Origin: an uncultured Bacteroidales bacterium | GTDB lineage: Bacteria; Bacteroidota; Bacteroidia; Bacteroidales; UBA932 | NCBI GenBank assembly: GCA_947302175.1 | Contig: CAMYVB010000006.1 | Span: 16,699-80,698, forward strand | Direction of reading: 5' to 3' | DNA length: 64,000 bases | Shown: piece after piece, positions 25,842-36,148 of the stretch | Layout: every line of letters starts with the position of its first letter | Position numbering within the stretch: the stretch's first letter is position 1 | Notes under the pieces: model-generated | What the model was told of the DNA's origin: nothing | What the model saw: only the letters and a program-made list of their open reading frames with translations | The model's database searches: none | Program-made: the position numbers and the translations under genes

Positions 25842-27830
25842 ATGAATAATTTCAGACTTTTCTTAAGCACGCTGCTCCTTGCGGCAGTCGCCCTTGCCTC
25901 TTGCGACGGCAAGGATCCCGTAAAGGACGATTCTATCGACGTCAGCGGCATTTCCCTCCCTTCCTCCATCGAGGCCAAAAGAGGCGAAAGCATCAGTATC
26001 ACCGATAGTAAAAACTCAGTCAAGCAGGGAGACGTGGTCACCCTCGCTTCAATGTCCGGCGGCGGCAGCTTCGACTGCACGGTCGCGGCAGCGGGCGGCG
26101 GCAGCTTCAGCTTCACCCTGCCGCAGGGCATCACGACCGGCCGCTATGTCATGCACATCAAGCGCGGCAGTGAAGACAAGACTGCAGGTGTCTTGAATGT
26201 CCGCGTCAAGGAAGACTACGACATTGAGCCCGGCAATTCTAACCTTTACGGCCTCGTCTCGTGCGATGGCAAGGGCGTTGCCGGAGTCGTGGTCTCCGAC
26301 GGCGTGGAGGTGGTCAAGACCGACCTGAACGGCGTGTACCACATCACCTCCCTCAAGGAGCTTGGCTACGTCTTCATCTCCATCCCCAGCGGTTATGAGG
26401 CCCCTCAGACGGGCATACTCCCCAAGTTCCACACCATCCTGACCGGCTCCAAGAGCGAGCCCGAGCGCGCCGATTTTACGCTCAAGAAGGTCTCGAACGA
26501 CAAGTTCAAGATTGCAGTGATGGGCGACATCCATCTCGCCGACCGCAACAACGACCGCACCGAGTTCTACAAATTCACCGCCGACATACGCGACTACAAG
26601 GCCGCCAACCCCAATGAGAAGATCTACGGCCTCACCCTCGGCGACATGACCTGGGACCTCTACTGGTACTCCAACAGCTACTACTTCCCCCAGTACCTCG
26701 CCGACATGAACAGCGAGGCCCACGGCGTGGACGGCCTCCCCGTCTTCCACACCATAGGCAACCATGACCACGACATGAAAGCCGCCGGCGACTTCGACAC
26801 CGAGCTCAAATACGTCCGTGACATAGCCCCCACCTATTACTCCTTCAACATAGGCAAGGTCCACTTCATAGTCCTCGACGACATACTCTGCACCAACAGC
26901 GGCGCCGGCGACCGCTCCTACAACGAGCGCCTCGACGACGCCCAGGCCACCTGGCTCAAGAAAGACCTCGCCACCGTAGCTAAGACTACTCCCATCGTGG
27001 TCACCATGCACGCCCCCATATACCACGACAACAGTGCAGGCAGCTCGATCACTCCCGCCATGTCGTCCAACTTCAGCTCCTTCTTCAGCAATTTCGCAGG
27101 CTACAGCGTGGTGCACCTTATCACCGGCCACACCCACCGCATCCTCAACGTAGACGCCACCACTTCCGGCTCCAACTACTTCGAGCACAACGACGGCGCA
27201 GTCTGCGCCACCTGGTGGTGGACCCAGAAGTACAACAAGGTCAACGTGGGCACCGACGGCGCCCCCGGCGGCTGGGAGCTCTGGGAAGTGGACGGCACCT
27301 CATTCAAATGGCAGTTCCGCGCCACCAAGGAGGACACTTCCTTCCAGATGCGCAGCTACGACCTCAACAACATCTGCTTCGACAAGAGCACAGTCGCCAC
27401 CTGGCTTCCCAAGGGCAGCGCGTGGGCCCAGGGCGATTTCGTTTCCCGCTACGGTAGCGTCTTCCCCAAGCGCAGCGACAACAAGGTCCTGCTCAACATC
27501 TGGAACTACGACCCCAAGTGGACGATTAAAGTGACCGAAAAGACCGACTCCGGCGACAAGCAGCTAAGCGTAAAGCAGGTGAAGGGCTACGACCCTCTCC
27601 ATATCGCCGCAATGAGCGTCACCCGCTACAACGACGCCTCGCTCACCCAAGCCCCCAGCTTCATCTCAGTCCTCACCACCCATCTCTTCGAGGTGCAGGC
27701 CTCATCCGCCACTTCCACCCTCGAAATCGAGGTCAAGGACAGGTTCGGCAACGTCTACCACGAGACCATGACCCGCCCCAAAGAGTTCAGCGTCGCTGCA
27801 TACAGAACCAATTACTACACTACATACTAA
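25842..27830 (+). CDS. Surface calcineurin-like phosphoesterase lipoprotein
   Basis: A lipoprotein signal ends at VALASCDG (Cys about residue 20). The 662-residue protein has an N-terminal beta-domain, then a metallophosphatase core from about residue 215. Its metal motifs are VMGDIHLADRNN, LTLGDMTWD, HTIGNHDHDM, VVTMHAPIY and LITGHTHRIL. A C-terminal beta-domain of about 170 residues follows. This matches the Bacteroidetes proteins with MetallophosN/MetallophosC flanking domains. The enzyme should cleave a phosphate ester or diester at the cell surface. It heads a SusC/SusD locus, so its substrate is probably the ligand imported by that complex. The ATG at 25842 places the signal peptide correctly. 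Confidence 0.9.
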   Translation: MNNFRLFLSTLLLAAVALASCDGKDPVKDDSIDVSGISLPSSIEAKRGESISITDSKNSVKQGDVVTLASMSGGGSFDCTVAAAGGGSFSFTLPQGITTGRYVMHIKRGSEDKTAGVLNVRVKEDYDIEPGNSNLYGLVSCDGKGVAGVVVSDGVEVVKTDLNGVYHITSLKELGYVFISIPSGYEAPQTGILPKFHTILTGSKSEPERADFTLKKVSNDKFKIAVMGDIHLADRNNDRTEFYKFTADIRDYKAANPNEKIYGLTLGDMTWDLYWYSNSYYFPQYLADMNSEAHGVDGLPVFHTIGNHDHDMKAAGDFDTELKYVRDIAPTYYSFNIGKVHFIVLDDILCTNSGAGDRSYNERLDDAQATWLKKDLATVAKTTPIVVTMHAPIYHDNSAGSSITPAMSSNFSSFFSNFAGYSVVHLITGHTHRILNVDATTSGSNYFEHNDGAVCATWWWTQKYNKVNVGTDGAPGGWELWEVDGTSFKWQFRATKEDTSFQMRSYDLNNICFDKSTVATWLPKGSAWAQGDFVSRYGSVFPKRSDNKVLLNIWNYDPKWTIKVTEKTDSGDKQLSVKQVKGYDPLHIAAMSVTRYNDASLTQAPSFISVLTTHLFEVQASSATSTLEIEVKDRFGNVYHETMTRPKEFSVAAYRTNYYTTY

Positions 27831-27848
27831 CAACAATTAACCAAGCTT

Positions 27849-30800
27849 ATGCGTAAGTTCTTCAAAACATCGCTGCCGCTGCTCGGCGCCTTGCTGTTGC
27901 TGCTGGGAAGCTCCCTTCCCGCCGCCGCACAGCAGACCGTCAAGGGCACGGTATTCGACACCGACCGCAGCGCGACCTTAGCGGGCGCCACGGTCCAGGT
28001 GCAAGGGAAGAACGTATTCGCGGTGACCGACCTCGATGGCAAATTCACCATCGCGGCCGCCCCGGGAGACGTCCTTCTCGTGCAGTTCATCGGTTATAAG
28101 GACGGCCGCGCCAACGTGACCAACGCCGCCAGCTACGACATCATCCTCGCCCCCGACCGCGAGGTGCTCGAGGAAGTCATCGTGACCGCCCTCGGCATGA
28201 AGCGCGAGAAGCGCTCCCTCGGTTATGCCGCGACAGACGTATCGGGCGAGAACCTCACCGCCGTCCAGAACAGCAACTGGCTCAGCAGCCTCCAGGGCAA
28301 GGTGGCCGGTCTGCAGTTCAACAGCGCCTCCTCCGGCCCCATCAATTCCCAGAGGGTCGTGGTGCGCGGTGAAAGCTCGCTCAGCGGCGACGCCTCCGCC
28401 CTCTATGTGGTGGACGGCATCCCCATCTCCTCCGGCGCAGTGAGCAACGCTTCCGGCGCCCTCTACACCAACCAGGACAACCCCATCGACTTCGGTGACG
28501 GCGCTTCCGACCTCAACCCCGACGACATCGAATCCATCACCGTTCTGAAAGGCGCTGCCGCAACGGCCCTCTACGGTTCCCGTGCAGGTAACGGCGCCAT
28601 CATCATCACCACCAAGGGCGGCATGACCACCAAGGGCATAGGCGTGACCTTCAGCTCCTCCTTCACCGCCGACACTCCGAGCTACTGGCCCAAGTTCCAG
28701 AAACTCTACGGCTCCGGCAACGACGGTGGCGTCAACGAGTACAACAACTGGGGCGCAGACTACAACCCCGAAGGCCTGGGACGCAACCAGAGCCGCTACG
28801 CCTGGGGTGAAGCCTTCGGAGACGGCACCAAGATGCGCTACCAGTACGCTGGCATGAACTGGGACACCCTGATGGCAGAAAGGACCCCCTGGGTCTATCA
28901 GGAAGACTGGTTCACCGGCCTCTTCAAGACCGGTTACACCTTCGACAACACCGTGACCATCGAGGGCAGCAACGGCAAGGGCACCTCAGTCCGCTTCTCC
29001 ATCAAGGACACCCGCAACGACTGGATACTCCCCAACACCGGCTACAAGAAGCAGACCTACTCCCTGTCCGTCAACTCAAGGATAAGCAAGGCCATCAAGC
29101 TCACCGCCAAGGCCAACTACTACCGCACGGACTCGGACAACATGCCCTCCAGCGCCTACAACAACAACTCCGTCATGTACATCCTCCTCTGGTCGAAGAA
29201 CACCGACAGCATGAAGGACTACTACGACGAGTATTTCCAGGGCCGCTACAACGCCACCACCTACGCCAACTACGACCTCCTGGTCCAGAAGGACAACTAC
29301 TACAACCCCTACCGCACCCTCTACGAGATGACCAACACCATGGACAAGGACCGCTTCTTCGGCACCATAGGCGTGGACGTCAATCTCTGGCAGGAAAAGC
29401 TCACTCTCGAGCTCAAGACCGGTATGGATATGGACCACCAGTTCCGCACCCAGCGCAAGCCCAAGTACTCCTACAACTATCCTGACGGCTGGTACCGCGA
29501 GCAGAACATCACCAGGTTCGAGGCCAACAGCAGCTTCATGCTCAAGTACACCGACGCATTCGCCCACGGAGACTTCACCCTCACCGCGGCATTCGGCGGC
29601 AACAACATGACCTACAACTACGATTCCTGGCGCTACACCATCGATAAGCTCCTTATCGACGATACCTACAAGACCATCAACTATCCTTCCGGAACAATCC
29701 CCGACGTCCCCATCACCCACACCAACAAGGTCGTCAACTCTCTTTACGGCCTCCTGTCGCTGGGATGGAAAGACTGGGCCTACCTCGACGCCACGTTCCG
29801 CAACGACTGGTCTTCCACCCTCTCGCCCGGCAACTGGTCCTACTTCTATCCTTCAGTGAGCGGCAGCCTCGTGCTCGACAAGCTCTTCAACTTCCAGCAG
29901 AATCTCCCCTGGGTCTCGTTCCTCAAGCTGCGCGGCTCCTGGGCCAACGTGGGTAAGGACACCACGCCCTACGCCATCAACTACGAGTACGCCTCCACCA
30001 ACTATCCCGGCGGCTACCGCCTCGGCGCCACGATGCCCAAGTACGACCTCATGCCCGAGAACGTAGAGACCATGGAGGCAGGTATCGAAGCCAAGTTCCT
30101 CAAGAACAGGATAGGTATCGACGTGGCCGTGTACCAGAGCGACGTGACGAACCAGATTTTCGACGTCCCCTACGACTACATGACCGGCGCCAAGTACTAC
30201 ACCCAGAACATTGGTCTGATACGCAACCGCGGTATTGAAATCGCCCTCAACTTCGTTCCCATCAAGACCCGTGACTTCACCTGGGACATCAACATCAACG
30301 CCGCCCGCAACGTCGGCGTCCTGATGAAGATGTACGACGGCTGGAACGACGAAAATCCCCACCAGGCCGACTACGTGACCTCCATCGGCAGCCGTCTGTT
30401 CGTCTATAACTATGTAGGACAGCAGATGGGACAGCTCTGGGGCAAGGGCCTCATCCTCGCACCGGAAGGCTCCTGGTACACCGATGAGAACGGCAACAAG
30501 GTCGACTGCTCCGGCATGGCCATCATCGACGAAAAGACCGGTCTCACCTCTGCCGGCGACGCCGGCGACCTGCGCTACCTCGGCAACGTCAATCCCGACT
30601 GGACAGGCGGTCTTACCACCTCCTTCCGCTGGAAAGACCTCACCGTCAGCGCAGCCTTCTCCGCCCAGCTCGGCGGCCGCACCTACTCTGTCACTGCAGG
30701 TATCCTCGGCTATCAGGGCAAGCTCACCAACACCCTTGAAGGCCGTTACGACGGCCTCGTGGCTCCCGGCGTCAACGTCGTGGATGCCGAAACCGGCGAG

Positions 30801-31142
30801 TACAAGATCAACCAGACCCTCTGCACCGACATCTACAAATACTACCAGTCCGGCGTAGCGAACCGCTACAACTTTGCAGCATACACCTACGACACCTCCT
30901 ACCTCAAGATGAAGGAGCTGCGTGTCGAATACAGCCTCCCCAAGACGGCTGTCAAGAAGATAGGCTTCCTGCAGGGCGCTTCCATCGCCGCTTATGCCAC
31001 CAATCTCTTCTGCCTGACGGAATATCCTTTCTTCGACCCCGACTGCGGCCAGCTCATAGGCGGCACCATCAAGAGGGGTATCGAAGCCGGTTCCTTCCCT
31101 ATGAACAGAAGCTACGGCGTCAACCTTAAACTGAAGTTCTAG
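27849..31142 (+). CDS. SusC/RagA-type TonB-linked outer membrane transporter
   Basis: The protein has 1097 residues. A signal peptide (ending AAAQQ) precedes a CarboxypepD_reg-like domain (VKGTVFDTDRSATLAGATV) and the plug. The plug shows the SusC signatures EEVIVTALGMKREKRSLGY, LQGKVAGLQFNSASSGP, VVRGESSLSGDASALYVVDG in parts, and ALYGSRAGNGAIIITTKGG. The large barrel ends in VNLKLKF with the terminal aromatic needed for BAM insertion. It imports large ligands captured by the SusD partner encoded 1 base downstream. No glycoside hydrolase is present in the locus; the only enzyme is the phosphoesterase upstream. Confidence 0.96.
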   Translation: MRKFFKTSLPLLGALLLLLGSSLPAAAQQTVKGTVFDTDRSATLAGATVQVQGKNVFAVTDLDGKFTIAAAPGDVLLVQFIGYKDGRANVTNAASYDIILAPDREVLEEVIVTALGMKREKRSLGYAATDVSGENLTAVQNSNWLSSLQGKVAGLQFNSASSGPINSQRVVVRGESSLSGDASALYVVDGIPISSGAVSNASGALYTNQDNPIDFGDGASDLNPDDIESITVLKGAAATALYGSRAGNGAIIITTKGGMTTKGIGVTFSSSFTADTPSYWPKFQKLYGSGNDGGVNEYNNWGADYNPEGLGRNQSRYAWGEAFGDGTKMRYQYAGMNWDTLMAERTPWVYQEDWFTGLFKTGYTFDNTVTIEGSNGKGTSVRFSIKDTRNDWILPNTGYKKQTYSLSVNSRISKAIKLTAKANYYRTDSDNMPSSAYNNNSVMYILLWSKNTDSMKDYYDEYFQGRYNATTYANYDLLVQKDNYYNPYRTLYEMTNTMDKDRFFGTIGVDVNLWQEKLTLELKTGMDMDHQFRTQRKPKYSYNYPDGWYREQNITRFEANSSFMLKYTDAFAHGDFTLTAAFGGNNMTYNYDSWRYTIDKLLIDDTYKTINYPSGTIPDVPITHTNKVVNSLYGLLSLGWKDWAYLDATFRNDWSSTLSPGNWSYFYPSVSGSLVLDKLFNFQQNLPWVSFLKLRGSWANVGKDTTPYAINYEYASTNYPGGYRLGATMPKYDLMPENVETMEAGIEAKFLKNRIGIDVAVYQSDVTNQIFDVPYDYMTGAKYYTQNIGLIRNRGIEIALNFVPIKTRDFTWDININAARNVGVLMKMYDGWNDENPHQADYVTSIGSRLFVYNYVGQQMGQLWGKGLILAPEGSWYTDENGNKVDCSGMAIIDEKTGLTSAGDAGDLRYLGNVNPDWTGGLTTSFRWKDLTVSAAFSAQLGGRTYSVTAGILGYQGKLTNTLEGRYDGLVAPGVNVVDAETGEYKINQTLCTDIYKYYQSGVANRYNFAAYTYDTSYLKMKELRVEYSLPKTAVKKIGFLQGASIAAYATNLFCLTEYPFFDPDCGQLIGGTIKRGIEAGSFPMNRSYGVNLKLKF

Positions 31143-31143
31143 T

Positions 31144-32754
31144 ATGAAAGCTCTGAAGATATTCGCCGTCACGGCGCTTTGCCTCATAGGCATTTCCTCC
31201 TGCACCACGAACTTCGAGGAGATCAACAAGAACCCCAACAAGCTCACATACGGAGACATTCAGGCATACAACATGCTTGAACCCCTTCTCTACGGCATGG
31301 GCGGTTACTATCAGTACCACGCCGGCTACTGGACCAACAACCTCATCCAGTACACCTGCTACGTATCCGGTGCCACCCGCTACCTCGCCACCTACTACGC
31401 CCTTTCCAACGGCCACTGGCAGACCATCTGGGACAACTACGCCCGCCTCGCTTCGGACGCCAACCACATGCTCCAGCTTGCCACGACCGAGGGCAAGGAA
31501 GACCCCTTCTACGAAGGCGTAGCCATCACCCTTAAAGCCCTCAACCTTTATTCCCTGACCACCATCTTCGGCGACATCCCCTATAAGGAAGCCTTCAAGT
31601 TCTCCGAGAACCTGACGCCCGCCTTCGAGAGCCAGGAAGAGGTGCTTGGCGAAATCGTCGCCGACCTGGGCAAGGCTGCCGACATCTTCGCCACAGCGCC
31701 CAAGACCGGCAACGGCGGTATGGATTCCATGTACGGCGACAGCGCCGCCAAGTGGCGCAAATTCGCCAACTCCCTGAAGATGAGGGCCCTCTGCGTTCTC
31801 ACCGGCATCTCCGACAACTATTGGACCTCCATCCAGACCATGGTGGACGACCCTGCAGCGTATCCCGTCTTCGCTTCCAACGCAGACAACGCCAAGATAC
31901 CTTTCCAGACCGTCGATCCCTACACCAACCAGATGGGTCCCAAGGAGGTTCCTTCGATGTTCGACGCCTACAACCTCACCGAGAAGATGATTGCGCTGAC
32001 CACCATCAAGGACGCCGACGGCAACGACCTCTATCAGGATCCCAGGCTTGTCATTTTCGCCACCCAGAAGGGCGGTAAATGGACCGGCGCCGTCGCAGGC
32101 TGCCTCAAGCAGGATTTCAACACCGAGATGAACAAGAAGCCAGCCACCATGAACGCCAACGTTCTCCACAGGGACGACATGGACGCCTTCGTGATGGATT
32201 ATTCCGAGATTCTCTTCATCCTCGCCGAGGGCGTGCAGCTCGGTAAGCTCTCCGTGGCCGGCCAGACCGCCAAGTCCCTCTACGAAGCTGCCGTGCGCGC
32301 CAACATAGAGAAATGGGCCCCCTACATCACCTACAACACCAAGTACCGCGAAATCACGAGCGCAGCCATCATCGACTACCTCGCCTCCGACCTTGCGAGC
32401 TATGACAAGGCCGCAGCAGGAGAAGGCCTCTACGGCAGCGCCCTGGAGCTCATTCTTTCCCAGAAGTGGCTCTCGCTCTACTGGACCGGCGGTTTCGAGC
32501 CCTACACCCACTGGCGCCGCTGCGAGTACCCCATCCTCACCATAGGTGACGGTACCGACGCCAACCAGTACGAACTGCCCACCCGCTTCGGCTATCCCAA
32601 CTACACCGTGTCGACCAACAGCGCCAATGTCAAGGCAGCCCTCGAACGTATGGGAGGCGAAAACGACATGCACACGCCGCTCGACTGGAGCTACAAGAAG
32701 CGCAACGGCGGCAGCCGCAACCCTCACCCGCTAGCTAACTCTACCAACCAATAA
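31144..32754 (+). CDS. SusD/RagB family surface lipoprotein (SusD_2-like)
   Basis: The lipoprotein signal ends at LIGISSCTT (Cys about residue 19). The 536-residue body begins NFEEINKNPNKLTYGDI, the typical opening of the SusD-like family 2. Helical TPR-type segments follow (FYEGVAITLKALNLYSLTTI, FGDIPYKEAF) and a late FILAEGVQLGKLS. It sits as a lid on the SusC pore and binds the ligand. The gene starts at the SusC stop, showing one operon. The BACON lipoprotein follows 12 bases later. Confidence 0.94.
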   Translation: MKALKIFAVTALCLIGISSCTTNFEEINKNPNKLTYGDIQAYNMLEPLLYGMGGYYQYHAGYWTNNLIQYTCYVSGATRYLATYYALSNGHWQTIWDNYARLASDANHMLQLATTEGKEDPFYEGVAITLKALNLYSLTTIFGDIPYKEAFKFSENLTPAFESQEEVLGEIVADLGKAADIFATAPKTGNGGMDSMYGDSAAKWRKFANSLKMRALCVLTGISDNYWTSIQTMVDDPAAYPVFASNADNAKIPFQTVDPYTNQMGPKEVPSMFDAYNLTEKMIALTTIKDADGNDLYQDPRLVIFATQKGGKWTGAVAGCLKQDFNTEMNKKPATMNANVLHRDDMDAFVMDYSEILFILAEGVQLGKLSVAGQTAKSLYEAAVRANIEKWAPYITYNTKYREITSAAIIDYLASDLASYDKAAAGEGLYGSALELILSQKWLSLYWTGGFEPYTHWRRCEYPILTIGDGTDANQYELPTRFGYPNYTVSTNSANVKAALERMGGENDMHTPLDWSYKKRNGGSRNPHPLANSTNQ

Positions 32755-32766
32755 ACGCGAGAAGAT

Positions 32767-35700
32767 ATGAAGCGATTAATCAATATCATCCCGTTCGCCC
32801 TGGCAGCGCTGATGCAACTGACCGCCTGCCAGCCTGTAGAGCCCATTGAGGAGCCTTCCTTCAGCGTCAAGGACGCTGCTGGCAACCTTGTCCTCAGTTA
32901 TGTCCAGGCCAATGAATATGCCCTGGATCTCGCATACTACCAGTATTCCAACACCGCCAACGCGACCAACGAAATACTCAAGGCCGATATCTTCGAGGTC
33001 AATTCCAACTGCTCATGGCGCCTGGAAGCCAGCGACCCCGATAACAGCACCTGGGTGCGCCCCTTCCCCGACAAGGGCGAAAAGGAGGGCATCTTCTTCT
33101 TCGTCGTAGAGCGCAACAATGACCAGACCGCTTCCCGCACCGCCCTCTTCCACGTCATCATCAACGACGGCGTGGCAGACCATGCAGTCCCGGGCAACAT
33201 AGTCATCACCCAGAGCGCAGCAGTTGACTTCCTCAAGACCAACCAGGCCACAATCGAAGTGGTGAAGGAAGGCGGCAACGCCAACGTGACCGTGACCTCC
33301 AACCTCCCCTGGAGCTATGAGCTCACCCCCGTCGCCGACTACGCCTCCCCCGCCATTGCCGAATGGATTACCGACAACAGCAAGGAAGAGAGCACCGGCG
33401 TGTCCAGGAAGCTCAGCTTCAAGCTCTCCGACAACTCCAACGGCTCTATCCGAGGCGCCCTTCTCACCATCACGCCCGAAGGTCACCCCGAGCTTATCAA
33501 GACCGTTGCTATCACCCAGTACGGCGTGGATGTCGAAGTGAGCGGTTTCCCCGTCAAGTGGCAGGGTAACGCGGGCAATGCCAACTATCCTTCCTGGCCC
33601 TCCGCCAGCAACGCAGTGCCCACGATCAACGCAGTCTCCGGCACCGGCACCATCACCTTCATAAAGGCCGATGTACCCGGCATCAACCGCGCAGCTTCCA
33701 CCACCGACTGCTCCGGCGGCAACCCCCGTATCAACGGCGTATGGCCAGGCGACTATCTCCAGTTCACCGTGCCCGTCCCCGTCTCCGCCGGGTCTCTGAT
33801 CAAGCTCCAGTTCGAAGGCCGTATCTCCGGCTCCGGCGTACAGCACTGGCGCCTCGAGTACAAGGACGGCAGCGAGTGGAAGGTGGCCGGAACGCCTCTG
33901 ACCGCCAATCTGCCGGCCGACGCCAAATGGCCCGCCGAGACCATCACCTACACTCATGACATGGCCCCCGGCGGCTCCGCCGACGAATACAACAAGATCA
34001 TCTCCCAGGTCGTACGCTACGAGAATCTCACCGACGAAGTCGCATTCCGCTTCGTCGCAGCCTCCAACGTCATTGCAAGCTCCGGCGAGAGGATGGCCGA
34101 TCCCACGACGGCTTCCGCCCGTCTGGACTGCTCTGCAGGCACGGCAGGCTGTGAGCCCGAGATCAGCTGCGTCGCTTCCGGCGGCGAAGTCAAGCTCGCC
34201 GACATAGAAGTGAAGGGCCTCGACAAGGACTACATCCTCTTCGACGGCACTCCCAAGGCTCCCGTGAGCTTCAGCGTCATCGCTTCCGAAGACTTCATCG
34301 TCACTCCTTCAGTCGACTGGCTCACCATCGAAGGCGAGACCTCCGGCATTGCAGACGAGGAAAAAACCTTCACCGTAGTCTGCGAGCAGAGCACGCTCTC
34401 CGATCCCCGCGAAGGACGCATCGTGGTCCAGGCCGGCGTGACGAAGAAAAACATCTCCGTCATCCAGAGCGCCGCAGGCCAGCAGCTCGACGCATTCATC
34501 AGCCTCTCCAGCGGCAACGCCATCACCGTCAAGGCCGACGAAGGCACGACCAAGGTGAAGGTCCAGTCCAACGTTGAGTTCGAATATGAATCCACCGTCG
34601 ACTGGCTCACCATCGAAAGCGCAGGCACCAAGGCCCTCGTCGAATGGAAGGACTTCGTCCTCACACGCAAGGCCAACGACTCCCCCGGTCCGAGGGTAGG
34701 TACAGTCCGCTTCTTCAATACCGAGAAGAACGTTGAGACCGTCCTGACCGTCAGCCAGGAATGGGAAGAGCCCGTGGTGGACAACAACCTCATCCAGTGG
34801 GGATTCTCCGCCAACCTGATGCCCGCCTACAAGGACGCCTTCGAAAAGGACAATGCCTTCGAAGCCAACGTAGCCGGTAAGGGCACGATTTCCTGGGTCG
34901 ATCTCCCTGAGAACATAGCCCTCGACGTCAACTCCAAGAAGTCCCACCTCATCGGCGGCACCGGCCAGCCCTATGTCACCGGCGTATGGCCCGGCGACTA
35001 CTGGCAGTTCAGCATCCCCGCCGTCGACCTGCCCGCAGGCACCGTCGTGAACTTCAAGGCCCTCCACAGGATTTCCGGCACAGGCCATAAATACTGGAGG
35101 ATGGATTGGAGCGAAGACGGCACCACCTGGACGCCCGTCAAGGAACTCCAGACCGAGACCGAGACCGGCACTTCCGCCCAGTACACCCACATCGCACCCA
35201 CCAAGGACGTCCTCCTCGACGAGAGCTTCACCCTCAAGACCGGCATCGTGAAGGGTTTCATCCTTATACGCTTCACTTGCGCGGCCAACTGGCAGGGCAA
35301 CAACTCCGGAGCTCTCCCGGCTCCCAACGGCGGCACACACCGCTGGTCCGGCGCCGAGACAGACGGCCCCGTGATAACGGTAGAGAAGCCTCATGACCCC
35401 CTCAAGGCCGAATGGCTCTTCACCAAGGATGCAATGACCGACCCTGAGACCGGCTATGCCGCCACCTTCGGAGGCACCACTGCCGTGAACGACAAGAACC
35501 CCGGCGACGGCGGACTTTATGTCGCTTCCAACGTGACCAAGGGCGGCAAGATCACCTATGTCCAGGTGGACAAGACCGCCATCGACACCGGGGGCAAGGC
35601 TGCACGCCTCGTCGGCGGCACCGGACACCCTTACGTCAACGGTGCATGGCCCGGCGACTACTGGCTCTTCGAGGCCTCTGACGGCTTCACCTACAAGGCC

Positions 35701-36066
35701 GGCACCAAGGTCCACATCAAGTTCCAGACCCGCCTCTCCGACACCGGCCACAAGTACTGGAAGCTCGAGTACTGGGACGGCGCCGCATGGCAGCCCGTTT
35801 ACGAGCTCAAGGAGGCCACGGTCGGCGAAGGCGATGCCGCACAGACTTTCCAGTACAACTTCGAGCCCGTTGCAGCCAGCTCCAATTCCCTGGTCGATTT
35901 CACCTGGACTCTTGCGGCCGACTGCTCCAAGATGCAGTTCCGCTACACCTGCATGGCCAACTGGCAGTACAACGGCAAAGGTGCCCTTCCGGCTCCTAAC
36001 GGCGGCACATGCCGCATTGCCGGCGCCGCAGGCACCAGCCCCATCTTCGAAGTCGTCGCTGAATAA
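32767..36066 (+). CDS. BACON-domain lipoprotein with triplicated WPGDY module
   Basis: The lipoprotein signal ends at LMQLTACQP (Cys about residue 21). The 1099-residue protein alternates BACON-like Ig domains with larger beta-domains. BACON-like units are about 25-155, 155-262, 485-570 and 575-668, with signatures such as VDWLTIEG and VDWLTIESA followed by ISVIQSA or LTVSQEW. Three copies of a second module share GVWPGDYxQF ... RISGTGHKYWRMDW (about residues 320, 738 and 955). This is probably the surface ligand-binding partner of the SusCD pair. BACON domains are thought to be carbohydrate- or mucin-binding or spacers. No catalytic motif was seen. Confidence 0.85.
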   Translation: MKRLINIIPFALAALMQLTACQPVEPIEEPSFSVKDAAGNLVLSYVQANEYALDLAYYQYSNTANATNEILKADIFEVNSNCSWRLEASDPDNSTWVRPFPDKGEKEGIFFFVVERNNDQTASRTALFHVIINDGVADHAVPGNIVITQSAAVDFLKTNQATIEVVKEGGNANVTVTSNLPWSYELTPVADYASPAIAEWITDNSKEESTGVSRKLSFKLSDNSNGSIRGALLTITPEGHPELIKTVAITQYGVDVEVSGFPVKWQGNAGNANYPSWPSASNAVPTINAVSGTGTITFIKADVPGINRAASTTDCSGGNPRINGVWPGDYLQFTVPVPVSAGSLIKLQFEGRISGSGVQHWRLEYKDGSEWKVAGTPLTANLPADAKWPAETITYTHDMAPGGSADEYNKIISQVVRYENLTDEVAFRFVAASNVIASSGERMADPTTASARLDCSAGTAGCEPEISCVASGGEVKLADIEVKGLDKDYILFDGTPKAPVSFSVIASEDFIVTPSVDWLTIEGETSGIADEEKTFTVVCEQSTLSDPREGRIVVQAGVTKKNISVIQSAAGQQLDAFISLSSGNAITVKADEGTTKVKVQSNVEFEYESTVDWLTIESAGTKALVEWKDFVLTRKANDSPGPRVGTVRFFNTEKNVETVLTVSQEWEEPVVDNNLIQWGFSANLMPAYKDAFEKDNAFEANVAGKGTISWVDLPENIALDVNSKKSHLIGGTGQPYVTGVWPGDYWQFSIPAVDLPAGTVVNFKALHRISGTGHKYWRMDWSEDGTTWTPVKELQTETETGTSAQYTHIAPTKDVLLDESFTLKTGIVKGFILIRFTCAANWQGNNSGALPAPNGGTHRWSGAETDGPVITVEKPHDPLKAEWLFTKDAMTDPETGYAATFGGTTAVNDKNPGDGGLYVASNVTKGGKITYVQVDKTAIDTGGKAARLVGGTGHPYVNGAWPGDYWLFEASDGFTYKAGTKVHIKFQTRLSDTGHKYWKLEYWDGAAWQPVYELKEATVGEGDAAQTFQYNFEPVAASSNSLVDFTWTLAADCSKMQFRYTCMANWQYNGKGALPAPNGGTCRIAGAAGTSPIFEVVAE

Positions 36067-36096
36067 GTCCCTTATTCTGACTTCTTTTATTCCTTC

Positions 36097-36125
36097 TCAC
36101 CTTCCCGCCACGCGCGGGAAGGTGA
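36097..36125 (+). terminator. Hairpin after the SusCD operon
   Basis: An 11-bp perfect stem (36097-36107 with 36115-36125, core CCTTCCCG/CGGGAAGG) closes a 7-base loop 30 bases after the BACON gene. The following T-run is short (TTTGG), so it may be a weak terminator or an mRNA 3'-end stabiliser. Confidence 0.55.
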
Positions 36126-36148
36126 TTTGGATAAAATAAATAAAAATT

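Noticed and set aside
25688..26134. N-terminal extension of the PlsC-like acyltransferase
   Set aside because: The extra 149 residues do not resemble the family, overlap the divergent phosphoesterase gene and contain the -7 box of the short form.
29853..32727. Long minus-strand open frames opposite SusC and SusD
   Set aside because: GC-rich third positions keep the antisense frame open; the SusC and SusD proteins on the plus strand have clear signal peptides and family motifs.
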